A stretch of DNA of 64,000 bases from Dama dama (taxonomy: Eukaryota > Chordata > Mammalia > Artiodactyla > Cervidae): the NCBI RefSeq assembly GCF_033118175.1, contig NW_026870969.1, positions 744,001 to 808,000 on the forward strand, in the 5' to 3' direction. Positions 10,604-23,700 of the stretch are shown here, one piece after another. Positions within the stretch are counted from its first letter, which is position 1, and every line of letters starts with the position of its first letter. The translations under genes were made by a program, and so were the position numbers. The notes below the pieces were generated by a model. That model had not been told where the DNA came from. It searched no databases and worked only from the letters and a program-made list of their open reading frames with translations.

Positions 10604-13600
10604 ATGAAGAGCCTGAAAAGGTGTGAAAAATATGAAGAGCTTCAAAAGGTGTAAAAAATGAGAGCAGCATGAAACGGTCTGAAAAATAGGAGGAGCATGA
10701 AGTGGAGCTGAAAAACATGAAGTGCCTGAAAAGGTGTGCAAAATATGAAGAGCTTCAAAAGGTGTAAAAAATGAGATGAGCATGAAACGGTCTGAAAAAT
10801 AGGAGGAGCATGAACTGGTGCTGAAAAACATGAAGAGCATGAAAAGGTGAGAAAAATATGAAGAGCTTTAAAAGGTGTGAAAAATATGACGAGCATGAAA
10901 CGGTCTGAAAAATTGGAGGAGCATGAAGCTGTGTTCAAAAACATGAAGAGCCAGAAAAGGTGTGAAAAATATGAAGAGCTTCAAAAAGTGTCAAAAGTAT
11001 GAGGAGCAAGAAACGGTCGGAAAATAGGAGGAGCATGAAACGATCTGAAAAATAGGAGGAGCATGAAGCTGTGTTCAAAAACATGAAGAGCCTGAAAAGG
11101 TGTGAAAAATATGAAGAGCTTGAAAAGGTGTAGAAAATTTGAGCAGCATGAAACGGTCTGAAATATAGGAGGAGCATGAAGTGGAGCTGAAAAACCTGAA
11201 GAGCCTGAAAAGGTGTGAAAAATATGAAGAGCTTCAAAAGGTGTGAAAAATATGAGGAGCATGAAACGGTCTGAAAAATAGGAGGAGCATGGATCGGTGT
11301 TGAAAAACATGAAGAGCCTGAAAAGGTGTGAAAAATATGAAGAGCTTCAAAAAGTGTCAAATATAAGAGGAGAAAGAAACGGTCTGAAAAAAAGGAGGAG
11401 CATGAAGCGGTGTTCAAAAACATGAAGAGCCTGAAAAGGTGTGAAAAATATGAAGAGCTTCAAAAGCTGTCAAAAATGAGATGAGCATGAAACGGTCTGA
11501 AAAAAAGGAGGAGCATGAAGCGATGTTGAAAATCTTGAAGAGCATGAAAAGGTGTGAAAATATGAAGAGCTTCAAAAGGTTTCAAAAATATTAGGATCAT
11601 GAAACGGTCTGAAAAATAGGAGCAACATGAAACGGTCTGAAAAATAAGAGGAGCATGAAATGGTGTTGAAAAACAGGAAGAGCCAGAAAATGTGAGAAAA
11701 ATATGAACAGCGTCAAAAGGTTTCAAAAATATGAGGAGCATGAAACTTTCTGAAAAAGAGGAGGAGCATGAACCGGTGTTGAAAAACATGAAGAGCCTGA
11801 AAAGGTGTGAACAATATGAAGAGGTTTAAAAGGTGTCAAAAATATGAGGAGCATGAAACTTTCTGAAAAATAGGAGGATCATGAAACCGTGTTCAAAAAC
11901 ATGAAGAGCCTGAAAAGGTGTGAAAAATATGAAGAGCCTTAAAAAATGTCAAAAATATGAGGAGTAGGAAATGGTCTGTAAAATAGCAGGAGCATGAAGC
12001 GGTGTTGAAAAACATGAAGAGCCTGAAAAGGTGTGAAAAATATGAAGAGCTTCAAAAGGTGTGAAAAATATGAAGAGCTTCAAAAGTTGTCAAAAATATG
12101 AGGAGAATGAAACGGTCTGAAAAATAGGCGGAGCATGAAACGGTGTTCAAAAACATGAAGAGCCTGAAAAGGTGTGAAAAATATGAAGAGCTTCAAAACA
12201 TGTCAAAATATGAGGAGCATGAAACGGTCTGAAAAATAGGAGGAGCAAGAAGCGGTGTTGAAAAACATGAAGAGTCTGAAAATGTGTGAAAAATATGAAG
12301 AGCTTCAAAAGATGTGAAAAATATGAAGAGCTTCAAAAGCTGTCAAATGAGATGAGCATGAAACGGTCTGAAAAATAGCAGGAGCATGAAGAGGTGTTCA
12401 AAAACATGAAGATCCTGAAAAGGGGTGAAAAATATGAAGAGCTTCAAAAGGTGTCAAAATTATGAGGAGCATTAAAAGGTCTGAAAAATGGGAGGAGCAT
12501 GAAGCTGTGTTCAACAACATGAAGAGCCTGAAAAGGTGCGAAAAATATGAAGAGCCTGAAAAGGTATGAAAAATATGAAGAGCTTCAAAAGGTGTCAAAA
12601 ATGAAATGAGCATGAAACGGTCTGAAAAATAGGAGGAGCATTAAGCGGTGTTGAAAATCATGAAGAGCCTGAAAAGGTGTGAAAAATAAGAAGAGCTTCA
12701 AAAGGTATGAATAATGAGAGGAGCATGAAACGGTCTGTAAAATAGGAGGAGCATGAAGCGGTGTTGAAAAACATGAAGACCCTGAAAAGGTGTGAAAAAT
12801 ATGAAGAGCTTCAAAACCTGTCAAAAATATGAGGAGCCTGAAACAGTCTCAAAAATAGGAAGAGCATGAAACGGTCTGAAAAATAGGAGGATCATGAAGC
12901 GGTGTTGAAAATCGTGAAGAGCCTGAAAAGGTGTGAAAAATGTGAAGAGCTTCAACAGGTTTCAAAAACATGAGAAGAATGAAACGGTCTGAAAAATAGG
13001 AGGAGTATGAAGCTATGTTCAAAAACATGAAGAGCCAGAAAAGGTGTGAAAAATATGAAGAGCTTCAAAAAGTGTAAAAAATGAGATGAGCCTGAAACGG
13101 TCTGAAAAATAGGAGGAGCATGAAGCGGTGTTCAAAAACATGAAGAGCCTGAAAAGGTGTGAAATATATGAAGAGCTTGAAAAGGTGTAAAAATATGAGG
13201 AGCATGAAACCGTCTGCAAAATAGAAGGAGCATGAAATGGTGTTCAAAAACATGAAGAGCATGAAAAGATGTGAAAATTATGAAGAGCTTCAAAAGGTGT
13301 GAAATACATGAGGAGGATTAAACGGTCTGAAAAATAGGAGGAGCATGAAGTGGTGTTCAAAAACATGAAGACCATGAAAAGGTGTGAAAAATATGAAGAG
13401 CCTCAAAAGTGTGAAAAATATGATGAACATGATATGTTTTGAAAAATAGGATTAGCCTGAAGCGGTGTTCAAATACATGAAGAGCCTGAAAAGTTGTGAA
13501 AAATATGCAAAGCTTCAAAAGGTGTCAAAAAAGAGATGAGCATGAAACGGTCTGAAAAATAGGAGCAGCATGAATCGGTGCTGAAAAACATGAAGAGCCT

Positions 13601-14295
13601 GAAAAGGTGTGAGAAATATGAAGAGCTTCAAAAGGTGTCAAAAATATGAGGAGTATGAAACGATCTGCAAAAAATAAGGAGCAAGAAGTGGTGTTCAAAA
13701 ACATGAAGAGCCTGAAAAGATGTCAAAAATATGAAGAGCTTCAAAAGGTGTCAAAAATATGAGGAGCATGAAACGGTTTGACAAATTGGAAGAGCATGAA
13801 ACGGTGTTCAAAAACATGAAGAGACTGAAAAGTGGTGAAAAATATGAAGAGCTTCAAAACGTGTCAAATATATGAGGAGCATGAAACGGTCTGAAAAATA
13901 GGAGGAGCATGAAGCGGTGTTGAAAAACGTGAAGAGCCTGAAAACGTGTGAAAAATATTAAGAGCTTCAAAAGGTGTGAAAAATATGAAGACCTTCAAAG
14001 TGTCAAAAATCGATGAGCAGGAAATGGTCTAAAAAATAGGAGAGCATGAAATGGTGTTAAAAACATGAAGAGCCTGAAAAGGTGTGAAATATATGAAGCG
14101 CTTCAAAAGGTATCAAAAATATGAGGAGAATGAAACGGTCGGAAAAATAGGAGGGGCATGAAGCGGTGTTCAAAAACATGAAGATCCTGAAAAGGTGTGA
14201 AAAATACGAAGAGCTTCAAAAGGTGTGAAATACATGAGGAGCATGAAACGGTCTGAAAAATAGGAGAAGCATGAAGCGGTTTTGAAAAAAAAAAA

Positions 14296-14760
14296 GCCTG
14301 AAAATGTGTGAAAAATATGAAGAATTTCAAAAGGTGTGAAAAATATGAGGACCATGAAACGGTATGAAAAATAGGAGGAGCATCAAGTGGTGTTGAAAAC
14401 CATAAAGAGCTTGAAAACGTGGGAAAATATGAAGAGCTTCAAAATGTCTCAAAAATATGAGGAATATGAAACGGTCTGAAAAATAGGAGGATCATAAAGC
14501 GGTGTTGAAAAACATGAAGAGCCTGAAAATGGTGTGAAAAATATGAAGAGCTTCAAAAGGTGTCAAAAATGAGATGTGCATGAAACGGTCTGAAAAATAG
14601 GAACAGCATGAAGTGGTTGTGAAAAACATGAAAAGCCTCAAAATGTGTGCAAAATATGAAGAGCTTCAAAAGGTGTGAAATACATGAGGAGCATGAAATG
14701 GTCTGAGAAATAGGAGGAGCATGAAGCGGTGTTCAAAAACATGAAGAGCCTGAAAAGGTG
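14296..14760 (+). repeat. Internal duplicate, first member (offset 791 bp)
   Basis: About 465 bp that recur at 15087-15551. The marker GAGGACCATGAAACGGTATG is at 14347 and 15138, offset 791 (7 x 113). An 11-base A run at 14285-14295 lies at the left edge of this member only. After about 14760 the two members diverge. The second large block holds only one copy of this segment (about 25.89-26.35 kb). Confidence 0.85.
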
Positions 14761-15086
14761 GGAAAATGTGAATAGCTTCAAAAGGTGTCAAAAATATGAG
14801 GAGTTTGAAACGGTCTGAAAAATAGGAGGAGCATGAAGCGTTGTTCAAAACCAAGAAGAGCTTGAAAAGGTGTGAAAATTATGAAGAGCTTCAAAAGTTG
14901 TCAAAAATATGAGGAGCATGATACGGTCTGAAAAATAAGGGGGAGCATGAAGTGGTGTTCAAAAACAGGAAGAGCCTGAAAAGGGGTGAAAAATATGAAG
15001 AGCTACAAAATGTGTAAAAATTATAAGGAGCATGAAACGGTCTGAAAAATAGGAGAAGCATGAAGCGGTTTTGAAAAACATGAAAA

Positions 15087-15551
15087 GCCTGAAAATGTGT
15101 GAAAAATATGAAGAATTTCAAAAGGTGTGAAAAATATGAGGACCATGAAACGGTATGAAAAATAGGAGGAGCATCAAGTGGTGTTGAAAACCATAAAGAG
15201 CTTGAAAACGTGGGAAAATATGAAGAGCTTCAAAATGTCTCAAAAATATGAGGAATATGAAACGGTCTGAAAAATAGGAGGATCATAAAGCGGTGTTGAA
15301 AAACATGAAGAGCCTGAAAATGGTGTGAAAAATATGAAGAGCTTCAAAAGGTGTCAAAAATGAGATGTGCATGAAACGGTCTGAAAAATAGGAGCAGCAT
15401 GAAGTGGTTGTGAAAAACATGAAAAGCCTGAAAATGTGTGCAAAATATGAAGAGCTTCAAAAGGTGTGAAATACATGAGGAGCATGAAATGGTCTGAGAA
15501 ATAGGAGGAGCATGAAGCGGTGTTCAAAAATATGAAGAGCCTGAAAAGGTG
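15087..15551 (+). repeat. Internal duplicate, second member (offset 791 bp)
   Basis: Partner of 14296-14760. Its left flank (TTTTGAAAAACATG) differs from the A-run flank of the first member. Its right flank (AAATAAATGAAGAGC) is the one kept in the second large block, while that block keeps the left flank of the first member. That is the arrangement expected if exchange between the two members removed 791 bp. Confidence 0.85.
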
Positions 15552-18500
15552 TGAAATAAATGAAGAGCTTCAAAAGGTGTGAAAAATATGAATAGCATGA
15601 TACAGTCTGTAAAATAGGAGAAGCATGCAGTGGTGTTCAAAAACATGAAGAGCCTGAAAAGTTGTGAAAAATACGCATAGCTACAAAAGGTGTCAAAAAT
15701 TAGATGAGCATGAAACGGTCTGAAAAATTGGAGGAGCAAGAAGTAGTGTTGAAAAATATGAAGAGCCTGAAAAGGTGTGAAAAATATGAAGAGCTTCAAA
15801 AGGTGTGAAATACATGAGGAGCATGAAACTCTCTGAAAAATAGGAGGAGCATGAAGTGGTGTTGAAAAACATGAAGAGCCTGAAATGTTGTGAAATATAT
15901 GAAGACCTTCATAACGTGTGAAAAATATGAGGAGCTTGAAAAAGTGTCAAAATTATGAGGACATGAAACGGTCTGAAAAATAGGAGGAGCATGAAAATGT
16001 CTGAAAAATAGGAGGAGCATGAAGTGGTGTTGAAAAACATGAAGAGCCTGAAAAGTGTGAAAAATATGAAGAGCTTCATAAGGTGACAAAAATATGAGGA
16101 GCATGAAACGGTCTGAAAAATAGGAGGAGCATGAAGCGGTGTTCAAAACATGAAGACCCTGAAAATGTGTGAAAAATATGAAGAGCTTCAAAAGGTGTCA
16201 AAAATATGAGGAGCATGAAACGGTCTGAAAAATAGAAGGAGCATGAAATGCTGATCAAGAACATGAAGAGCCTGAAAAGGTGTGAAAAATATGAAGAGCT
16301 TCAAAAGGTGTGAAATACATGAGGAGCATGAAACAGTCTGAAAAATAGGAGAAGCATGACGTGGTGTGGAAAAAGATGAAGAGCCTGAAAAAGTGTGAAA
16401 AATATGAAGAGCGTCAAAAGATGTGAAATACATGAGGAGCATGAAACGGTCTGAAAAATAGGAGGAGCATGAAGCGGTGTTCAAAAACATGAAGAGCCTG
16501 AAAAGTGTGAAAAATATGAAGAGCTTCAAAAGGTGTGAAAAATATGAAGAGCTTCAAAATGTGTCAAAAATCGAAGAGCAGGAAATGGTCTGAAAAATAG
16601 GAGAGCATGAAGTGGTTTTAAAAACATGAAGAGCCTGAAAAGGTGTGAAATATATGAAGAGCTTCAAAGGAATCAAAAATATGAGGAGAATGAAATGGTC
16701 TGAAAAATGGGAGGGGCATGAAGCGATGTTGAAAAACATGAAGAGGCTGAAAATGTGTGAAAAATATGAAGATCTTCTAAAGGTGTCAAATATATGAGGA
16801 AACGAAACGACGTGTAAAATTGGAAGAGCATGAAGTGGTGTTGAAAAACATGAAGAGCCTGAAAAGTGTGAAAAACATGAAGAGCTTCAAAAGGTGTGAA
16901 AAAAATGAAGAGCTTCAAAATGTGTCAAAAATCGATGAGCAGGAAATGGTCTGAAAAATAGGAGAGCATGAAGTGGTTTTAAAAACATGAAGATCCTGAA
17001 ATGGTGTGAAATATATGAAGAGCTTCAAAATGTGTGAAACATATGAGGAGCTTCAAAAAGTGTCAAAAATATGAGGAGCATGAAACGGTCTGAAAAATAG
17101 GAGGAGGATGAAGCGGTGTTCAGAAACATGAAGAGCCTGAAAAGGTGTGAAAAATATGAAGAGCTTCAAAATGTGTCAAAAATATGAGGAGCATGAAACG
17201 GTCTGAAAAATAGGAGAAGCATGAAGTGGTGTTGAAAAACATGAAGAGCCTGAAAAGTGTGAAAAATATGAAGAGCTTCTAAAGGTATCAAAAATATGAG
17301 GAGCATGAAAAGGTCTGAAAAATAGGAGGAGCATGAATTGGTGTTGAAAAACATGAAGAGCCTGAAAAGTGTGAAAAATATGAAGAGCTTCAAAAGGTGT
17401 CAAAAATATGAGGAGCATGAAACGGTCTGAAAAATAGGAGAAGCATGAAGTGGTGTGGGAAAAGATGAAGAGCCTGAAAAAGTGTGAAAAATATGAAGAG
17501 CTTCAAAAGGTGTGAAATACATTAGGAGCATGAAACTCTCTGAAAAATAGGAGGAGCATGAAGTGGTGTTCAAAAACATGAAGAGCCTGATAATTTGTGA
17601 AAAATATGAAGAGATTCAAAAGGTGTGAGAAATATGAGGAGGATGATACGGTCTGAACAATAGGAGGAGTATGAAGCGGTGTTCAGAAACATGAAGGGCC
17701 TGAAAAGTTGTGAAAAATATGAAAAGCTTCAAAAGGTGTCAAAAATATGAGGAGCATGAAACGGTCTGAAAAATAGGAGGAGCATGAAATGGTGTTGAAA
17801 AACATGAAGAGCCTGAAAATGTGTGAGAAATATGAAGAGTTTCAAAAGGTGTGAAAAATATGAAGAGCTTCAAAAGGTGTCAAAAAGTAGATGAGCATGA
17901 AACGGTCTGAAAAATAGGAGGAGCATGAAGTGGTTTTGAAAAACATGAAGAGCCTGAAAAGGTGTGAAATATATGAAGAGCTTCAAAAGGTGTCAAAAAT
18001 ATGAGGAGCATGAAACGGTCTGAAAAATAGGAGGAGCATGAAGCAGTGTTGCAATACATGAAAGGCCTGAAAAGATGTGAAAAATATGAAGAGCTTCAAA
18101 AGGTGTCAAAAATATGAGGAGCATGAAACGGTCTGAAATATAAAGGAGCATGAAACGCTGATCAAATACATGAAGAGTCTGAAAAGGTGTGAAAAATATA
18201 AAGAGCTTCAAAAGCTGTCAAGTATATGAGTAGCATGAAACGGTCTGAAAAATAGGAGGAGCATGAAGCGGTGTTCAAAAACATGAAGAGCCTTAAAAGG
18301 TGTGAAAAATATGAAGAATATGAAAAGGTGTCAAATATATGAGGAGCATGAAACGTTCTGAAAAAGAGGAGGATCATGAAACGGTGTTCAAAAACATGAA
18401 GAGCATGAGAAGTTGTGAAAAATATGAAGAGCTTCAAAAGGTGTCAAAAATGAGATGAGCATGAAACGGTTTGAAAAATCGGAGGAGCATGAAGCGGTGT

Positions 18501-20280
18501 TGAAAATCATGAAGAACCTGAAACGGTGTGAAAAATATGAAGAGCTTCAAAAGGTGTGAAAAATATGAAGAGCATCAAAAGGTGTCAAAAATATGATGAG
18601 GTTGAAACGGTCTGAGAAATAGGAGGAGCAAGAAGCGGTGTTGAAAAACATGAAGAGACAGAAATGATGTGAAAAATATGAAGAGCCTCAAAAGGTGTCA
18701 AAAATATGGGGACCATGAAACGGTCTGAAAAATAGGAGGAGCATGAACTGGTGTTGAAAAACATGAAGAGCCTGAAAAGGTGTGAAAAATATGAAGACCT
18801 TCAAAAGGTGTCAAAAATATGAGGAGCATGAAACGGTCTGAAAAATACGAGGAGCATGAAACGGTGTTCAAAATATGAAGGGCCTGAAAAGGTGTGAATT
18901 ATATGAAGAGCCTCAAAATGTGTCAAAAATATGAGGAGCATGAAACTGTCTGAAAAATAGGAGGAGCATGAAGCGGTGTTGAAAAATATGAAGAGACTGA
19001 AAACGTGTGAATAATATGAAGAGCTTCAAAAGGTTTGAAAAATATGAAGAGATTCAAAAGGTGTGAAAAATATGAAGAGCTTCAGAAGGTGTCAAAAATG
19101 AGATGAGCATGAAACGGTTTGAAAAATAGGAGGAGCATGAAACGATCTGAAAAATAGGAGGAGCATGAAACGGTGTTGAAAACATAAAGAGCATGAAAAG
19201 GTGTGAAATAAACGAAGAGCTTCAAAAGGTGTCAAAAATATGAGGCGCATGAAATGGTCTGAAAAATAGGAGGAGCAGGAAGCGGTGGTGAAAAACATGA
19301 AGAGCCTTAAAAGGTGTGAAAAATATGAAGAGCTTCAAAAGTGTGAAAAATATGAGGAGCATGAGACGGTCTGAAAAAAAGGAGGAGCATGAAGTGGTGT
19401 TGAAAAACATGAAGATGCTGAAATGGTGTGAAATATATGAAGAGCTTCAAAATGTGTGAAACATATGAGGAGCTTCAAAAAGTGTCAAAAATATGAGTGG
19501 CATGAAATGGTCTGAAAAATAGGAGGAGCATGAAGCGGTGTTGAAAAACATAAAGAGCATGAAAGCGTATGAAGAATATGAAGAGCTTCAAAAGGTGTGA
19601 AAAATATGAAGAGCTTCAAAAGGTGTCCAAAATGAGATGACCATGAAACGGTCTGAAAAATAGGAGGAGCAGGAAGTGGTGTTGAAAAACATGAAGAGCC
19701 TGAAAAGGTGTGAAATATATGAAGAGCATCAAAAGATGTCAAAAATATGAGGAGCATGAAACGGTCTGAAAAATAGGAGGAGCATGAAGCAGTGTTGCAA
19801 TACATGAAAAGCCTGAAAAGATGTGAAAAATATGAAGAGCTTCAAAAGGTGTCAAAAATATGAGAAGCATGAAACGGTCTGAAAAAGAGGAGGAGCATAA
19901 AGTGGTGTTGAAAAACATGAAGAGCCTGAAAAGGTGTGAAGAATATGAAGAGCTTCAAAAGGTGCCAAAAATATGAGGAGCATGAAACGGTCTGAAAAAT
20001 AGGAGGAGCATGAAACGGTGTTGAAAAACATGAAGAGCCTGAAAAGGTGTGAAAAATATGAAGAGCTTCAAAATGTGTCAAAAATATTAAGAGCATGAAA
20101 TGGTCTGAAAAATAGGAAGAGCTTGAAGCGGTGTTCAAAAACCTGAAGAGCCTGAAAAGGTGTCAAAAATATAACGAGCATGAAACGGTCTGAAAAATAG
20201 GAAGAACATAAAGCGGTGTTCAAAAACATGAAGAGCCTGAAAAGGTGTGAAAAATATGAAGACCTTCAAAAGGTGTCAAA

Positions 20281-20760
20281 ATATGAGGAGCATGAAACGG
20301 TCTGAAAAATACGAGGAGCATGAAACGGTGTTCAAAATATGAAGGGCCTGAAAAGGTGTGAATTATATGAAGAGCCTCAAAATGTGTCAAAAATATGAGG
20401 AGCATGAAACTGTCTGAAAAATAGGAGGAGCATGAAGCGGTGTTGAAAAACATGAAGAGACTGAAAACGTGTGAATAATATGAAGAGCTTCAAAAGGTTT
20501 GAAAAATATGAAGAGATTCAAAAGGTGTGAAAAATATGAAGAGCTTCAGAAGGTGTCAAAAATGAGATGAGCATGAAACGGTTTGAAAAATAGGAGGAGC
20601 ATGAAACGATCTGAAAAATAGGAGGAGCATGAAACGGTGTTGAAAACATAAAGAGCATGAAAAGGTGTGAAAAATACGAAGAGCTTCAAAAGGTGTCAAA
20701 AATATGAGGCGCATGAAACGGTCTGAAAAATAGGAGGAGCAGGAAGCGGTGGTGAAAAAC
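20281..20760 (+). repeat. Junction patch copied from about 18.8-19.3 kb
   Basis: Between the two large blocks lies about 480 bp matching 18817-19296 at offset 1464 (about 52 monomers). The marker ACGAGGAGCATG preceded by AAAT is at 18847 and 20311. The linked GAAGGGCCTG and GTGAATTATATG variants follow in both. At the right end the sequence switches to a match with 10604 onward. The patch shows that the block boundary was formed by exchange between non-equivalent units rather than by a clean end-to-end copy. Confidence 0.8.
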
Positions 20761-23700
20761 ATGAAGAGCCTGAAAAGGTGTGAAAAATATGAAGAGCTTC
20801 AAAAGGTGTAAAAAATGAGAGCAGCATGAAACGGTCTGAAAAATAGGAGGAGCATGAAGTGGAGCTGAAAAACATGAAGTGCCTGAAAAGGTGTGCAAAA
20901 TATGAAGAGCTTCAAAAGGTGTAAAAAATGAGATGAGCATGAAACGGTCTGAAAAATAGGAGGAGCATGAACTGGTGCTGAAAAACATGAAGAGCATGAA
21001 AAGGTGAGAAAAATATGAAGAGCTTTAAAAGGTGTGAAAAATATGACGAGCATGAAACGGTCTGAAAAATTGGAGGAGCATGAAGCTGTGTTCAAAAACA
21101 TGAAGAGCCAGAAAAGGTGTGAAAAATATGAAGAGCTTCAAAAAGTGTCAAAAGTATGAGGAGCAAGAAACGGTCGGAAAATAGGAGGAGCATGAAACGA
21201 TCTGAAAAATAGGAGGAGCATGATGCTGTGTTCAAAAACATGAAGAGCCTGAAAAGGTGTGAAAAATATGAAGAGCTTGAAAAGGTGTAGAAAATTTGAG
21301 CAGCATGAAACGGTCTGAAATATAGGAGGAGCATGAAGTGGAGCTGAAAAACCTGAAGAGCCTGAAAAGGTGTGAAAAATATGAAGAGCTTCAAAAAGTG
21401 TCAAATATAAGAGGAGAAAGAAACGGTCTGAAAAAAAGGAGGAGCATGAAGCGGTGTTCAAAAACATGAAGAGCCTGAAAAGGTGTGAAAAATATGAAGA
21501 GCTTCAAAAGCTGTCAAAAATGAGATGAGCATGAAACGGTCTGAAAAAAAGGAGGAGCATGAAGCGATGTTGAAAATCTTGAAGAGCTTGAAAAGGTGTG
21601 AAAATATGAAGAGCTTCAAAAGGTTTCAAAAATATTAGGATCATGAAACGGTCTGAAAAATAGGAGCAACATGAAACGGTCTGAAAAATAAGAGGAGCAT
21701 GAAATGGTGTTGAAAAACAGGAAGAGCCAGAAAATGTGAGAAAAATATGAACAGCGTCAAAAGGTTTCAAAAATATGAGGAGCATGAAACTTTCTGAAAA
21801 AGAGGAGGAGCATGAACCGGTGTTGAAAAACATGAAGAGCCTGAAAAGGTGTGAACAATATGAAGAGGTTTAAAAGGTGTCAAAAATATGAGGAGCATGA
21901 AACTTTCTGAAAAATAGGAGGATCATGAAACCGTGTTCAAAAACATGAAGAGCCTGAAAAGGTGTGAAAAATATGAAGAGCCTTAAAAAATGTCAAAAAT
22001 ATGAGGAGTATGAAATGGTCTGTAAAATAGCAGGAGCATGAAGCGGTGTTGAAAAACATGAAGAGCCTGAAAAGGTGTGAAAAATATGAAGAGCTTCAAA
22101 AGGTGTGAAAAATATGAAGAGCTTCAAAAGTTGTCAAAAATATGAGGAGAATGAAACGGTCTGAAAAATAGGCGGAGCATGAAACGGTGTTCAAAAACAT
22201 GAAGAGCCTGAAAAGGTGTGAAAAATATGAAGAGCTTCAAAACGTGTCAAAATATGAGGAGCATGAAACGGTCTGAAAAATAGGAGGAGCAAGAAGCGGT
22301 GTTGAAAAACATGAAGAGTCTGAAAATGTGTGAAAAATATGAAGAGCTTCAAAAGATGTGAAAAATATGAAGAGCTTCAAAAGCTGTCAAATGAGATGAG
22401 CATGAAACGGTCTGAAAAATAGCAGGAGCATGAAGAGGTGTTCAAAAACATGAAGATCCTGAAAAGCGGTGAAAAATATGAAGAGCTTCAAAAGGTGTCA
22501 AAATTATGAGGAGCATTAAAAGGTCTGAAAAATGGGAGGAGCATGAAGCTGTGTTCAACAACATGAAGAGCCTGAAAAGGTGCGAAAAATATGAAGAGCC
22601 TGAAAAGGTATGAAAAATATGAAGAGCTTCAAAAGGTGTCAAAAATGAAATGAGCATGAAACGGTCTGAAAAATAGGAGGAGCATTAAGCGGTGTTGAAA
22701 ATCATGAAGAGCCTGAAAAGTTGTGGAAAAATAGGAAGAGCTTTAAAATGTGTCAAATATATGAGGAGAATGAAACGGTCTGAAAAATAGGAGGAGCATT
22801 AAACGGTGTGGAAAAACATGAAGAGCCTGAAAAGGTGTGGAAAAATAGGAAGAGCTTCAAAATGTGTCAAATATATGAGGAGAATGAAACGGTCTGAAAA
22901 ATAGGAGGAGCAAGAAATGGTCTGAAAAACAGGAAGAGCATGAAACGGTCTGAAAAATAGGAGGATCATGAAGCGGTGTTGAAAATCGTGAAGAGCCTGA
23001 AAAGGTGTGAAAAATGTGAAGAGCTTCAACAGGTGTCAAAAACTTGAGGAGAATGAAACGGTCTGAAAAATAGGAGGAGCATGAAGCTGTGTTGAAAAAC
23101 ATGAAGAGCCTGAAAAGGTGTGAAAAATATGAAGAGCTTCAAAAGCTGTCAAATATATGAGGAGCACGAAACGGTCTGAAAAAAAGGAGGAGCATGAAGC
23201 GTTGTTGAAAATCTTGAAGAGCTTGAAAAGGTGTGAAAAATATGAAGAGCTTCAAAAGGTTTCAAAAATATGAGGATCATGAAACGGTCTGAAAAATAGG
23301 AGCAGCATGAAACGGTCTGAAAAATAAGAGGAGCATGAAATGGTGTTGAAAAACAGGAAGAGCCTGAAAAGGTGTGAAAAATATGAAGAGTTTTAAAAGG
23401 TGTCAAAATTATGAGGAGCATGAAACTTTCTGAAAAATAGGAGGATCATGAAACCGTGTTCAAAAACATGAAGAGCCTGAAAAGGTGTGAAAAATATGAA
23501 GAGCCTTAAAAAATGTCAAAAATATGAGGAGTATGAAACGGTCTGAAAAATAGCAGGAGCATGAAGCGGTGTTGAAAAACATGAACAGCCTGAAAAGGTG
23601 TGAACAATATGAAGAGCTTCAAAAGGTGTGAAAAATATGAAGAGCTTCAAAAGGTGTCAAAAATATGAGGAGAATGAAACGGTCTGAAAAATAGGCGGAG

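Larger units (their letters stand above)
10604..20280 (+). repeat. Large tandem block, copy 1 (about 10 kb)
   Basis: This block recurs almost base for base in 20761-31005. The offset is 10157 at the left end, and then changes stepwise to 10044, 11372, 11597, 10807/10808, 10836 and 10723. Each step is an insertion or deletion of about 113, 1328, 225, 791, 28 or 113 bp, plus two single-base steps in A runs. The first match is ATGAAGAGCCTG at 10604, partner 20761. The last clear match is near 20277, partner 31000. Copy 1 holds an extra 113 bp unit near 11.24-11.36 kb and another near 18.64-18.76 kb, and a 791 bp internal duplication at 14.3-15.55 kb. Inferred: a segmental tandem duplication later edited by exchange between units. 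Confidence 0.88.

Noticed and set aside
14285..14295. The A run as the tail of a retroposed element
   Set aside because: The sequence on both sides is ordinary repeat in register, and the run is explained by loss of a few bases (CATG and neighbours) between the A-rich end of monomer c and monomer d.
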